A stretch of 64,000 nucleotides of DNA from contig CP154956.1 in the NCBI GenBank assembly GCA_039621445.1, positions 89,472,482 through 89,536,481 on the forward strand, in the 5' to 3' direction. Source of the DNA: Euglena gracilis (Eukaryota > Euglenida > Euglenophyceae > Euglenales). Made by a program: the position numbers and the translations under genes. Position 1 is the first letter of the stretch. Each line of letters opens with the position of its first letter. This document shows positions 31,566-40,425 of the stretch, in pieces. The notes under the pieces are model-generated. The model searched no databases. It saw only the letters and a program-made list of their open reading frames with translations, and was not told the DNA's origin.

Positions 31566-32689
31566 ACAATTTCTTATGTCAAAATCTGTCCTTGGCAAGA
31601 TATGATTCTGCCTTCAGACTCCTGTGGGAGTTTTGGCCTTGTCCCAGATGGACCTCGACACCATGAGCCCAGAATTAGTTGCTTCTGGCATCATTAAAAT
31701 TTTCACCTTCAGTGTGGCTCAAGCCAGGAATGCTTATAGTGCTGTGGTACAGCTTCCTGGGTTTCACATGTTAAGGTTTTTACCCCTGTTGGCTCCCTAC
31801 AAAAGAAAATGGAACACATCCACCCCCAGGTATTCTTCATTTTGGAATCCTGAGTCATTACTCCAGAAATTGGCAGCAGCACCTCCCCCAGAGTGCCTCA
31901 GTGATCTGAGAGACCAGGTCATTTTAAGTTTCAGACTCGTCTGTTTGCATCGTTCAGTGGACTTGAGCAGAACCTTCAGGACAGTGTCCAGGTTGATGGC
32001 AAGGTTTTTGTTCTGGTCCAAAGAAAGGGTTGGAGACAGACTCAGTGGGAGGAAATTCCCCAGATTCCTTCATGTCCCAATATTTGCCCCTGGTTCAACA
32101 TGAAAAAATATGTCAGTTTGACATCACACTGTGCCCCCCCAGGGGGACCTCTGTTGTTACGTCTGAAACCCCCTTTTACCCCTCTGTCTGCCAAAACCAT
32201 TGGGAGTTTGACAAAACGATTGTTGGAGAAACATGGGGTACCCCCCCAGTGGGCCCCCCACTCCACCAGGGGGGCAGGAGTATGCATGTATAAACTGGCA
32301 GGTTTGTCCTCTGAGGAGGTGTGCCAGATTGGAAAATGGAAAAATGTGCAGGCCTTTTCTTCCCATTATTTGCGGTTGGAAGCGGGTAAAAAGGCGGGGG
32401 TTGCTGTCCAAAAAATGGTGCACAAAGCCTCACTGGGGTCTTGTGCGGAGCCGGAGCTGTCTCGGACTCCGGTGAAGAATGATCCAGGAGGAAGGGACAG
32501 CGAAGGCGGAGCACAAGACAACAGTGAGCCCGCCCCCCCGACCCGGAAAAGAACAAAAAAGTCAGTGAGGCCCCCCCCCCCAAGAAATTTCAGTTCACCC
32601 ACAGACAGGCCAGCAACCCGCCGCCGCGAGCCACCGAGAAGTCCGACACCGTCTCCGAGTCCGCCTACTCCGACATCTCATCGCAGTAA
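31390..32689 (+). pseudogene. DIRS element 2 tyrosine recombinase, frameshifted
   Basis: Overlaps the end of RT as in element 1. The order is SLARYDSAFRLLWEF, a break near 31,640, QARNAYSAVVQLPGFH, box I CLHRSVDLSRTF, a break near 32,100, then PHSTRGAG, VCQIGKWKN and FSSHYLRLE near 32,370. After the internal complementary region the tail can be read to SDTVSESAYSDISSQ and a TAA at 32,687, the same place where element 1 ends with ALSRDS. Confidence 0.75.
32424..32530. repeat. DIRS element 2, internal complementary region
   Basis: Reads as the complement of the left outer end (GTCTTGTGCGGAGCCGGAGC) followed by the complement of the right outer end (CGGACTCCGGTGAAGAATGA). Equivalent to 22,833-22,937 of element 1. 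Confidence 0.75.
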
Positions 32690-32813
32690 GAAACACCACA
32701 GCCAACACCAAAAACACAAACAACAGCCGGAAAGAAGAGCAGGACCTCACTGTTGTCTTGTGCTCCGCCTTTGCTGTCCCTTCCTCCTGGATCATTCTTC
32801 ACCGGAGTCCGAG
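32656..32813. repeat. DIRS element 2, right inverted repeat and outer end; adjacent further terminus
   Basis: Complement of 28,255-28,347, then the outer end to about 32,813. Immediately beyond (32,815-32,886) is yet another DIRS-type end (CGAGGCAGACCGAGAGACGA, GGGGGCGAAGCACAAACACC), so a further element or remnant abuts here. Confidence 0.7.
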
Positions 32814-33581
32814 GCACCCCGCACTCCCCCGAGGCAGACCGAGAGACGAGGGACACCGGGGGCGAAGCACAAACACCAAGTGAGGCGTAAAAACCTTTTG
32901 GGAAGAGGCGAGGTTTTTTTTTGTCCTTCGGCGAGGGCCTCACCATCAAGGACCGCACCATCTCGACCATCTCGAAGTGAGGGGCCCACTGGTCTTTCCC
33001 TCAAAACCCCCCAGTCGGCAAAGGGGCCCAAGTGGGCCAGATCTTGGGGAGCCACCAGTGGCAGAAAAAAAGTGCCACGTCTGCTACCAGGAAGGGTAAA
33101 CATCGTCAGCGAACTCTATCCGGCACCGCACAAACGTGGACAACGCCCGACGATCCAAAACGCCAGGTAACGACGCATGGCATCTTCCTGGTCGGGTTTT
33201 CCACCAGAACAGAGGGAGGGGCAAATTGGGGGGGGGGGTGAGGAAAATGGCCCCCCCTGCCCAAGGAACTGGGAAGCGGAGCCAAATTGGGAATTCACAA
33301 ATGAACGACTCATGTCCTCACAAATCTTTTTTCTTTCCTCCAGTGTGAATCTGCACGGACAAATACAAAAAAAACCCGCCAAGATGGACGCACCCCAACC
33401 AAATACCTCTGTTGTCAATTGATTGGGCAGCCAACTATTTTGATAGCCACCGACCGGTTCCAGACTGTGGGGGCGCTGCCCCAAAACAAAGTAAAGTCGC
33501 AACTGGTGTTGTGCTCGCGGAAAATGAACGGGGGGAAAGGGGTATGAGGATCGTCAGTGAAAACGGAATTGTCAAGGCAGG

Positions 33582-33681
33582 CTAGTCTTCATCGTCCTCT
33601 TTGTCGGCTGGGTCCTCCTTGATTTCCTCATCCTCCTCCTCGTCCTCAGGCACACCACGGACGTAAAGCACATTGTTGCAC
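33582..33681 (-). CDS. SNRPF: Small nuclear ribonucleoprotein F (SmF), last exon
   Basis: On the minus strand, after the acceptor ATGTACTCAG|G, the exon reads CNNVLYVRGVPEDEEEEDEE, then an Asp/Glu/Lys tail ending KEDDED and a TAG at 33,582. The block C-N-N-V-L-Y-[IV]-R-G-V is the end of the Sm2 motif of SmF, one of the seven Sm core proteins that ring spliceosomal snRNAs, and it is normally followed by a short acidic tail. The earlier exons should lie to the right (minus strand upstream); I could not find them before 38 kb. They may be beyond long introns or absent, in which case this is a gene fragment. Confidence 0.75.
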
Positions 33682-33689
33682 CTGAGTAC

Positions 33690-36600
33690 ATGTTTTTTTT
33701 TTCAATGAGTTTGTGAGAAGATTAAACTTAAATAGGGAAAAGCAACATGACAAAAAAATGAAATTTGCCTCTATGCCAGGGCTGGAGAAGAAGCACAAAT
33801 TGTTGTCCTTTTTCAATTCATTCCTGAAAATGCATACGCAATTTTCAGTCTCAAAAACAGAAAAATTGGGTTTCCTTCAGAAAAAAAATGTCCCCATGCC
33901 AAATTTCAGAAGATTTACCCCCAATGTCCAACAAACGTACGGGACAGCCTGGAGGAGGGTAGTCGACCCCCCCCCACCAGGACCCTAACCAACCCTAACC
34001 CTAACCCTCCAGGAGGTGGGGATGTCGACCTATGTCGACCCCCACCCTCCAGAGCACCGCCCAAATAAAAAATTTCTTCGGCGCCAAAGGTGGCGAAGCA
34101 AAATTTTGCCCTTAAATTGGCGCCCCCCCCCCCCTGAAACACGGGAAGGGGTGGTGGGGTGGAGGGGCCGACTCCCCCATCCGCCACCCATAGGGTTGCG
34201 GGGATTGCCGCACACCCCATGCACAACCCTCCTGGCCACAATGATGGGACCCCCAGAGGCCAGTAGCACGGCTGCCTTAAAAACTCAAATCATTTCCAAC
34301 AATGGGCAAGAGAAGTCCCCCCTGTGATGGGAGGTTTAAAGCCCCCCAGGGGGGGGGTCCCTCAGGTCAGCTGGAAAAAAGGTGCAGGCTGGACCCCCGG
34401 AGGGTGGGGAGGGGTCCAAGGGGGGGGGGATCTGGAGGCTGGCAACTGGACCCCCCTCACCACCCACAGGGTTGCCGGGGTCCCCATACAACCCTGTCCA
34501 GCAGGTACCCAAAGAATGCAAAAAAAATCAAATCAAATCCAGCCGGGTCAAGATTTTTCAACCGAAAATATCAGGGGGAAAACCCACAAAAAAACCCTCA
34601 GAAACGGTGTTTTTGGTCAATTTTGCCGTTTTTCTAATTTTGTTTCCGGTCCAATCCAGCTTTGCCAGGCTTTTTTTCAGCGAAGCTGGGAACTGCAGAC
34701 TTTAAAAAAGAACTGGCTGGCTGGACCCCCAGGGGTGGGGGCCAAAATGGCTGAAAACGTCGAGCTATAGCCAAAAAATGCCCGCATCGCCCTGCATCGC
34801 TGAAGGTGCTTGGTGACAGGGGGGTTTGTATGGGCAGACCATCTTTCATTTCAATGTTGCAGGGCTGCCTCTGGGTGGAATGCCACAGTGCAAATCGCAA
34901 ATCCTTGCAAATTATCATAAAACCAAGAAATACTTGATTTATTTTATGTATTGCCACACGAGGAAACAAATCTTTGAGAAAAACTCAATCTTGACAAAAC
35001 TCAGCAAACCTGATCAACACTTCCCCCAAGTTGCCAGAAAAGGAGCTGTCGATCCACTCCTCACACGAAGCCAGCTGAAGGCAGGAAACAATTCAAAAGA
35101 AACCACTGCTTTAATGAGAATAACAAAACAAAAACAGGCAAAAAATATCTTTTGTTTCCAATAAAAACAAACCATAACTGAAACCACAGACAGAAATGCA
35201 GCAGGGTTGGAAGAGAACAAAGAAAGGGAAAGAAACAGGCTAAATCGAATCCAAAGAACCATCAGCAGCAAAACCACCCAAATTTACAATTATTGCTCGT
35301 TTTAACACACATTTTCCTCAAAAAAATCTCCACCACCTCCTTCCTTCATTGAAAAAAAGAGGCATTTGTTACCTCTAAATTGACCCAAGCAACCCTTCGA
35401 CCTATCCAGTGAAACCCAAATTTAAGCAACGGGTTGCTTAAACTTGGGGGTTCTTTTCCACTCAGGCATTTGCTTAAAAAACCTCAGGGGGTTCCACTGG
35501 CTAGTGTTTTGCTAGACAATGGAAAAAAATCACTAGCTAGACCCCAGGGGGGTCCAGGGGTTCCTCAACTGGAGAAATATTTTCTTTCAGCACTGCGCGC
35601 CGAGGTGGAAATGCGGGTTTTCATGCGTTTTTCTTTTTTGGCTGATTATGCACTCCCAGCGGACCCTTCCCCTGGGGGGGTCCACTAGGACACACACACT
35701 AGCTCACCACAGAGCAAGCTGGGCCAGAAGCGAAGTTAGCGCCGGCCATAAACAGACAAGAAGCCTTAGTGCAACTAAGGGGGGTCCACTAGGATTTTCA
35801 CGAGCCAAATTTGGACTAGCTGCAGTCCCCCGGGGGGGCTGTGTACTCTTTCAAAAATTAACCAGTTGTTGTCCCCCTGCTTTTGGTGCTAATTTTGTCC
35901 AGTTAACAAAATAAAATTGTTGAAGAATCCAGTCATCCTCGGGGGGGGGGGTTCAGGCCCCATCCCCTCCATATGCACAAGCCAAGAATGGATTTCACTC
36001 ACACCAGCGAATTTTTTTCAAAAAGATCTGTCTTGTCCTGTCCTGTTTGTGAGAAATGAAAAAAGTGAGCATACACAGAATGTGTGCAAGAAGGTGAATA
36101 TGACCAAAATGTGGTGAAAAGATGTGCTTTTTGGCTTTTTTTTATGTGGAAAGAAGAAAAGATGAATTTTTTTTATCCTGGTGTTCAGTGCCTGAAGATG
36201 CCTTGCCCACTCAAATGGGGCTTTATTCCCCCTCCGGAGCCAGCACTGAAGGCCGTAAAATTACGCCTGTGCAAAAACAAAAAAAATAAAGCAAAACACA
36301 GGATGCAAAAAATATGAAAAAAACATGCTGCGCAAAAATGAAACAAAATGTGTATATTTATAAATCATTTTTCCAGAAAAATGGCTGCTGCTTTCCCGCA
36401 AGGCGTAATTGACCATAGCCGTGTCTGAAATATCTCACAGAATATCGCAAAAAAATGCAAATTAACAGACATTCTCTGAAAATTCGCCACCAACAACAAA
36501 AAAATAAAGAAATTATGAAAGCAGTGCCACTTTGGACCAAAAAAGGATGCAAAAAGCAGGAAAAACTTGCGCACCCCTGCTTAAAACATTACTTAATAAA

Positions 36601-36860
36601 CCATCAATGTGAAAGCACTGTTTGGCAATAACCAGTATACATTTAACCATTTTATACATTTAAAACTATACATATATCATGTTATACATTGTTGAATTAT
36701 ATATTATATATTATAGTGCACTATATGTGTAGGATATATACATTATAATATTATACATTGTAAACCATTATTGCAGTACAAGTGTTCGACCTGTCTGCAT
36801 GCCTTTCATCCCCCCCCCCATTGTGTACCCCCCAAATTTTGACCTCCGGCGGGGCGGGGG
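33690..36860. other. No recognisable gene: G/C runs, short telomere-like tract, AT-rich spacer
   Basis: Holds a CCCTAA tract (33,983-34,012), G-run-rich DNA with a hairpin-like GGCGCCAAAGGTGGC (34,080), a CTAG-rich stretch (35,480-35,840) and AT-rich DNA at 36,640-36,780. It could be intron of the SmF gene. Open frames are short and featureless. Confidence 0.4.
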
Positions 36861-36872
36861 GGGGGTCTGCAG

Positions 36873-36896
36873 GAGGCGGCGGAGCAGCAGTTCAAC
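36873..36896 (+). CDS. Possible micro-exon (EAAEQQFN)
   Basis: 24 bp of GC-rich codons between GTCTGCAG| and |GTAGGC, an AG|G acceptor with a canonical donor, set in unrelated sequence. Short length makes chance likely. Confidence 0.25.
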
Positions 36897-37387
36897 GTAG
36901 GCTTGGATGGGGGTGGAGGGGGGAATTTTCTGCCTCTGCTTGCATTTCTAAAGGATTTTCATGTAATCCCTGTTTCATCATTGGTTTTTTACCCCTACGG
37001 ACCCCCATCAGGGGCCCACCGACCCCCCACCGACCAAAGATTTCCATCTGGGGGTGTTTATTTAGGCGTAAGACACTTATTTGGACCCATCCGAACCATT
37101 TCCGGGTGATTTGGGCCCGCCACAGACTATTTTTATGACCGCCGACTAGCCACCGACTAGCTTGCATTGTATTTTCTTCATGGGGGGGCTTAAAAGTTGG
37201 CGGGTTGGACCCGTTAGCACATTAGAGTGGGTAGTCGGCCGACTACCCACTACCCCCCCCCCGTCTCGCCAACTAGCTACCGACCAGGCCTAGTCGTCCG
37301 ACCAATTGGGTAGTCGGCCAGTCGGCCGACTACCCACTACCCCCCCCCCCCCAGTCTACCGCCTTGCACCCCCCCCCCAGCGGACTA

Positions 37388-37553
37388 CCCCCCCCTTATT
37401 GTCCCACCGACCTCTCCCCGGGAGGCCCGACCGGACAATAAGGGGGGGGGGGACAATAAGGGGGTACCAAAGGAATTTCATTGGCCGGGCCAAAAAATCC
37501 CCCGTCGGCCGGGGCCCAGGGACAATAAGGGGGGGGGGACAATAAGGGGGGGG
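37388..37553. mobile_element. Small C/G-terminated element (CCCCCTTATTGTCCC), TA-flanked
   Basis: Ends with inverted CCCCCCCTTATTGTCC / GGACAATAAGGGGGGG and is flanked by TA on both sides. The body contains CCAAAGGAATTTCATTGGCC and CCCCCGTCGGCCGGGGCCC. A second copy is at 37,631-37,761, a third at 46,483-47,104 (interrupted by a MITE), and a 50-bp piece lies in the recombinase gene at about 43,510-43,558. TA duplications are typical of Tc1/mariner-type transposition, but two bases are weak evidence. Confidence 0.55.
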
Positions 37554-37630
37554 TAACCCTCGGTATGGCAAAACGAGGACCCCCCCCTTGGTGGCCGAGC
37601 GTCCTCGCCAGACGTGCCGAACCTCCATTA

Positions 37631-37761
37631 CCCCCCGCCCCCTTATTGTCCCTCCGACCTCTCCCCGGGGGTACCAAAGGAATTTCATTGGCCGGGCCAA
37701 AAAATCCCCCGTCGGCCGGGGCCCAGGGACAATAAGGGGGGGGGGACAATAAGGGGGGGGG
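37631..37761. mobile_element. Small C/G-terminated element, second copy
   Basis: Shares the body and right end of 37,388-37,553, again between TA dinucleotides; it lacks the duplicated central GGACAATAAGGGG part. Confidence 0.5.
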
Positions 37762-38379
37762 TAGTTCTGTTTGCAGTGCCCCTTTTATCAGAATTTCTGG
37801 CTGGTTTCGAAGCTGCCGCTACTCCTCGGGTGTGACAATTGAAAAAGCATTGCAATTTTTTTGAGAAATTTCATTGCAAATGATGGGTTTCAAATCACCG
37901 CAAAACCACCACGGCCATTTTGAACGATTTTGGGCCATTTTGCAAATGTTTTGAGTAATTTTGGGTCGCTATGGTCTGTTTGGTTTGTTTGTGTTGTTGG
38001 GCTCTTTCGACAATTTTTTGGAGCTATTTCGGGACATTACCGGTAAGCCAACTTGAGCATCATTGGGTGGAACTTTGGGTGGAAAGAATGGTCCACCTTT
38101 AAAGACTGTTTTTTTTTGCCATATTTCCAAGCCTGGCATATTTCCCCGATATGCTTTTTTTCAACCCAGTCATTGCATTTTTTTCACCATATTTTAAACC
38201 ATGAAACCATGAACAGAGGCCCGGCGCATGGTCACGGATTTCGGGGCGATAATTGGACACCCCAAATTAACGCCCTGATAATCGTGAACAGGCTGTTCAC
38301 AATTTACAGGGCATGAAATTGTGAACAGGGTGTACGAGGAAAACAAATTCTCGCTGAAGACTCTTTACAGAAACATTGC

Positions 38380-38613
38380 ATCATGGTGACCGACCACAGT
38401 GACCGACAGACAGCAGGCATTGTTGACAGCCATGGCAATAGCAGGAAAAACGGATGGCAAGTCCGAAAGGTCCTGGATGCCAGGAACTTCCGCAGGTTGC
38501 AGAATTTCCTCTAGGGGGTGCGCATCCTCACCAATGGCTTTTTTTGTTGCCTCACAGGTGAGAGCAGCCGCGAGCATTTTTTGCAACTGCGTATCGGAGG
38601 ATGGAACAAACGG
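38380..38613 (-). pseudogene. Recombinase/PHD-family gene, downstream half (split by MITE)
   Basis: Minus-strand reading PFVPSSDTQLQKMLAAALT, CEATKKAIGEDAHPLEEILQ, PAEVPGIQDLSDLPSVFP. The first part matches the recombinase gene at 43.6-43.76 kb (EATKKAIGEAVHPPEEILQ, PAELPGILD). The part from QDLSDLPSVFP matches the PHD-like gene at 45.83 kb instead. It looks like a chimera of the two gene types. The upstream half is at 39,766-40,135, across the 1.1-kb MITE. Confidence 0.6.
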
Positions 38614-38621
38614 GGTTTCTG

Positions 38622-39757
38622 CAGGGGGGGGGAAATGCGCTGCGCATTTTTCCGCATTTTTGCGCATTTTTTTTTGCACATTTCCCCCTCTATTTTTGCA
38701 CATTTTCCATTTTTTTGCGCTTTTTGGGGCATTTTTTGCCCAAATTTGCACATTTTCCATTTTTGCGCATTTTTTTTGCCAATTTTGCACATTTTGCCAT
38801 TTTTGCACATTTTCCACCCAAATCACATGCTCACCAAATTTTGCCCACGTTCAACTGACCCATTTCTGTAACCAACAAACCCATTTTTGCACTTTTTTTC
38901 CACCCAAGGGACCCATCTCAAGAGAAAACCCTTGGGAGGTTAGGCAGTACGGGGGGGGGGGCTGCGGACTCCCCAGTGAACTTCACCGGTGAACGTTCAC
39001 CGGCGGGGAGGGGGGGGGGTACTTTCGGCGGTGAAGTTCACTGGTGAAGTTCACCGGTGAACTTCACCGTTTTGATGGTAGGGGGTGAAATTCTCATGGG
39101 TGAAATTATGCTCCTTTCCTCTCAAAATGATCATTTTGAGGTTGATGCTTCATGAAATTTTATCGAAATTTCCGAAAACTTGCCCAAAATGGCATTTTTG
39201 GCCATTTTTGGCCAAAAAGTGCTCTCTTGGTGAACTTCACCGGTGAAGTTCACCGATGGGTTAGGCAGAGGGGTGCGGTGAACTTTCAAACGGTGAACTT
39301 CACCATAGGGGGGGGAGGGGTGTCAAAATGACCAAAGTCTACTGCCTGATCTCCTTGGGTGATGAGGTGTGGGTACTCATCCAATGATGATGAGGACACC
39401 AGGGGTCTCAGAGACCCCACACTGACATGTAACCAAGGCGGGAATCCCACTCCCCTGGTCACAAGTAAGGGCTGCCATTGTTGGTCATGGTGAACGGAGA
39501 GTGACGCCTTGGTCATGCATTTTTTGGCCAAAATGCCTTCATTTCAGCTCTTTTTGGTGATTTTGGTTTACTTTTGGGTTTACTGATGGAAATTTTTCTA
39601 AGTTCTTTTTCCCTTAGGAAGGTCACAAAAAAAAACAAAAAAAACAACTCGGCGCATTTTTTGCGCATTTTTTTGCGCATTTTTTCGCGTTTTTGCGTGT
39701 TTTTGCGTGTTTTTGCGCATTTTTTCCGAGGACCGTCCTGCGCATTCCCCCCCCCTT
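38622..39757. mobile_element. CAGGGGGG MITE with perfect 8-bp target duplication
   Basis: Starts CAGGGGGGGGAAATGCGC and ends GCGCATTCCCCCCCCCTT, with GCGCATTTTT repeats inside both ends. Flanked by GGTTTCTG at 38,614-38,621 and 39,758-39,765. The interrupted gene reads through this point in the related copy at 43.58 kb, which confirms the insertion. It contains a further element at 38,937-39,352. The TIR and 8-bp duplication indicate a hAT-type non-autonomous element. Confidence 0.9.
38937..39352. mobile_element. Nested TIR element with GTGAACTTCACCGG repeats
   Basis: Starts AGGTTAGGCAGTAC and ends TACTGCCTGATCT (inverted match 11 of 13), flanked by CCTTGGG at 38,930-38,936 and 39,353-39,359. 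The related MITE at 5.4 kb has the uninterrupted site. The interior is dominated by palindromic GTGAAGTTCACCGGTGAAC units, five or more, at 38,970-39,070 and 39,230-39,305. No coding sequence. Confidence 0.8.
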
Positions 39758-39765
39758 GGTTTCTG

Positions 39766-40135
39766 GCTGATAACTGGCATGTGGGCGGGCGATGACGTTC
39801 AGGAAGCCCCTGAACGTGGATGCTTTCAGTTGTCGGTTTTTGAATTGTTGGCTGCACTGTGCCCGGTGTTGGTCCTCACATTGTTTGATGACCGCTTGCC
39901 CATCAAACAACAGTGGGGGATCAATCACCCAAGAACCCCATGCACAAAGGAAAGGATCCAGTTCGTCGTCGACGGTGCCAAGCACAATGCACACATCCTC
40001 GAATTCGAGAAGGTGTGCACATGCGGCTTGCTCTGTCCCTTCCGTTTCCGTTTTGGAAGGGACAGAGCTTTCTTTTTGGTCGCCTCCGCCAGAAGGCTAC
40101 CATGCAAGGAATCCTGAACAGGGTTCGGCTTTTTG
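39766..40135 (-). pseudogene. Recombinase/PHD-family gene, upstream half (split by MITE)
   Basis: The minus strand, with frame changes, reads LHGSLLAEATKKKALSLPK, then DELDPFLCAWGSWVIDPPLL, FDGQAVIKQCEDQHRAQC and FLNVIARPHASYQPET, up to the MITE duplication. This domain is the same as that at 3.05-3.3 kb (LHGTLLAQGNTKKK, ELDAFFVAWTGWELEPSLLF) and 43.3 kb. Function unknown; conserved Trp/Cys positions and a conserved basic TKKK suggest a folded, perhaps DNA-binding, domain. Confidence 0.6.
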
Positions 40136-40249
40136 GTCTATCCTTGTTTTAGTGTGGCCAGAAATTCAGCAACTTTTGGGGGATGGGGCAACATTCAGTC
40201 CATGATGTTTGCTGCCTTCTTGGCCATTGTACGAAGAAATTGATACGAA

Positions 40250-40371
40250 AACTGTGTCCAGAACGCCGGTTTGGGCGTGAAGCCGTGTTCCAGAACGCCG
40301 GTTCGGGCGGCCGCCCGAACCGGCGTTCTGGAACACGGCTTCACGCCCAAACCGGCGTTCTGGACACAGTT
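40250..40371. repeat. Perfect 122-bp palindrome without spacer
   Basis: 40,250-40,310 and 40,311-40,371 are exact reverse complements with no central gap (centre GGGCGG|CCGCCC). Each arm contains GAACGCCGGTT twice, a motif shared with the palindrome at 2.0 kb. Perfect long palindromes are unstable in replication, so an intact one is either very young or an assembly product. Confidence 0.95.
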
Positions 40372-40425
40372 GTTGAAACCGTGGATTAGGGGCTCTGGCT
40401 TCACGCCCGAACCGGCGTTCTACAC

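Larger units (their letters stand above)
28230..32813 (+). mobile_element. Second DIRS-like retrotransposon, frameshifted, opposite orientation
   Basis: Same architecture as element 1 but on the + strand. Left inverted repeat about 28,255-28,347, gag-like ORF, RT/RNase H, tyrosine recombinase, internal complementary region about 32,424-32,530, right inverted repeat about 32,656-32,752. The complementary region joins the complement of the right end (CACCGGAGTCCGAG) to the left end (ACAGCTCCGGCTCCGC), which sets the approximate limits. At least four frameshifts make it non-functional as it stands. Its sequence differs enough from element 1 to be a separate subfamily. Confidence 0.8.

Noticed and set aside
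32582-32689. GC-rich block ending SESAYSDISSQ-stop, first taken as a host terminal exon
   Set aside because: It occupies the same place, between internal complementary region and right inverted repeat, as the recombinase C-terminus of DIRS element 1, so it is the tail of the element 2 recombinase.
32900-33170. Two exon-like pieces (GEGLTIKDRTISTISK-stop; TSATRKGKHRQRTLSG before GTAACG)
   Set aside because: Adjacent to DIRS termini, short, with competing frames and no consistent splice phase; not strong enough to list.
38215-38270. Block reading EARRMVTDFGAI, reminiscent of FtsH-type proteases
   Set aside because: Only 12 residues, stops on both sides, and no other part of an FtsH gene nearby.
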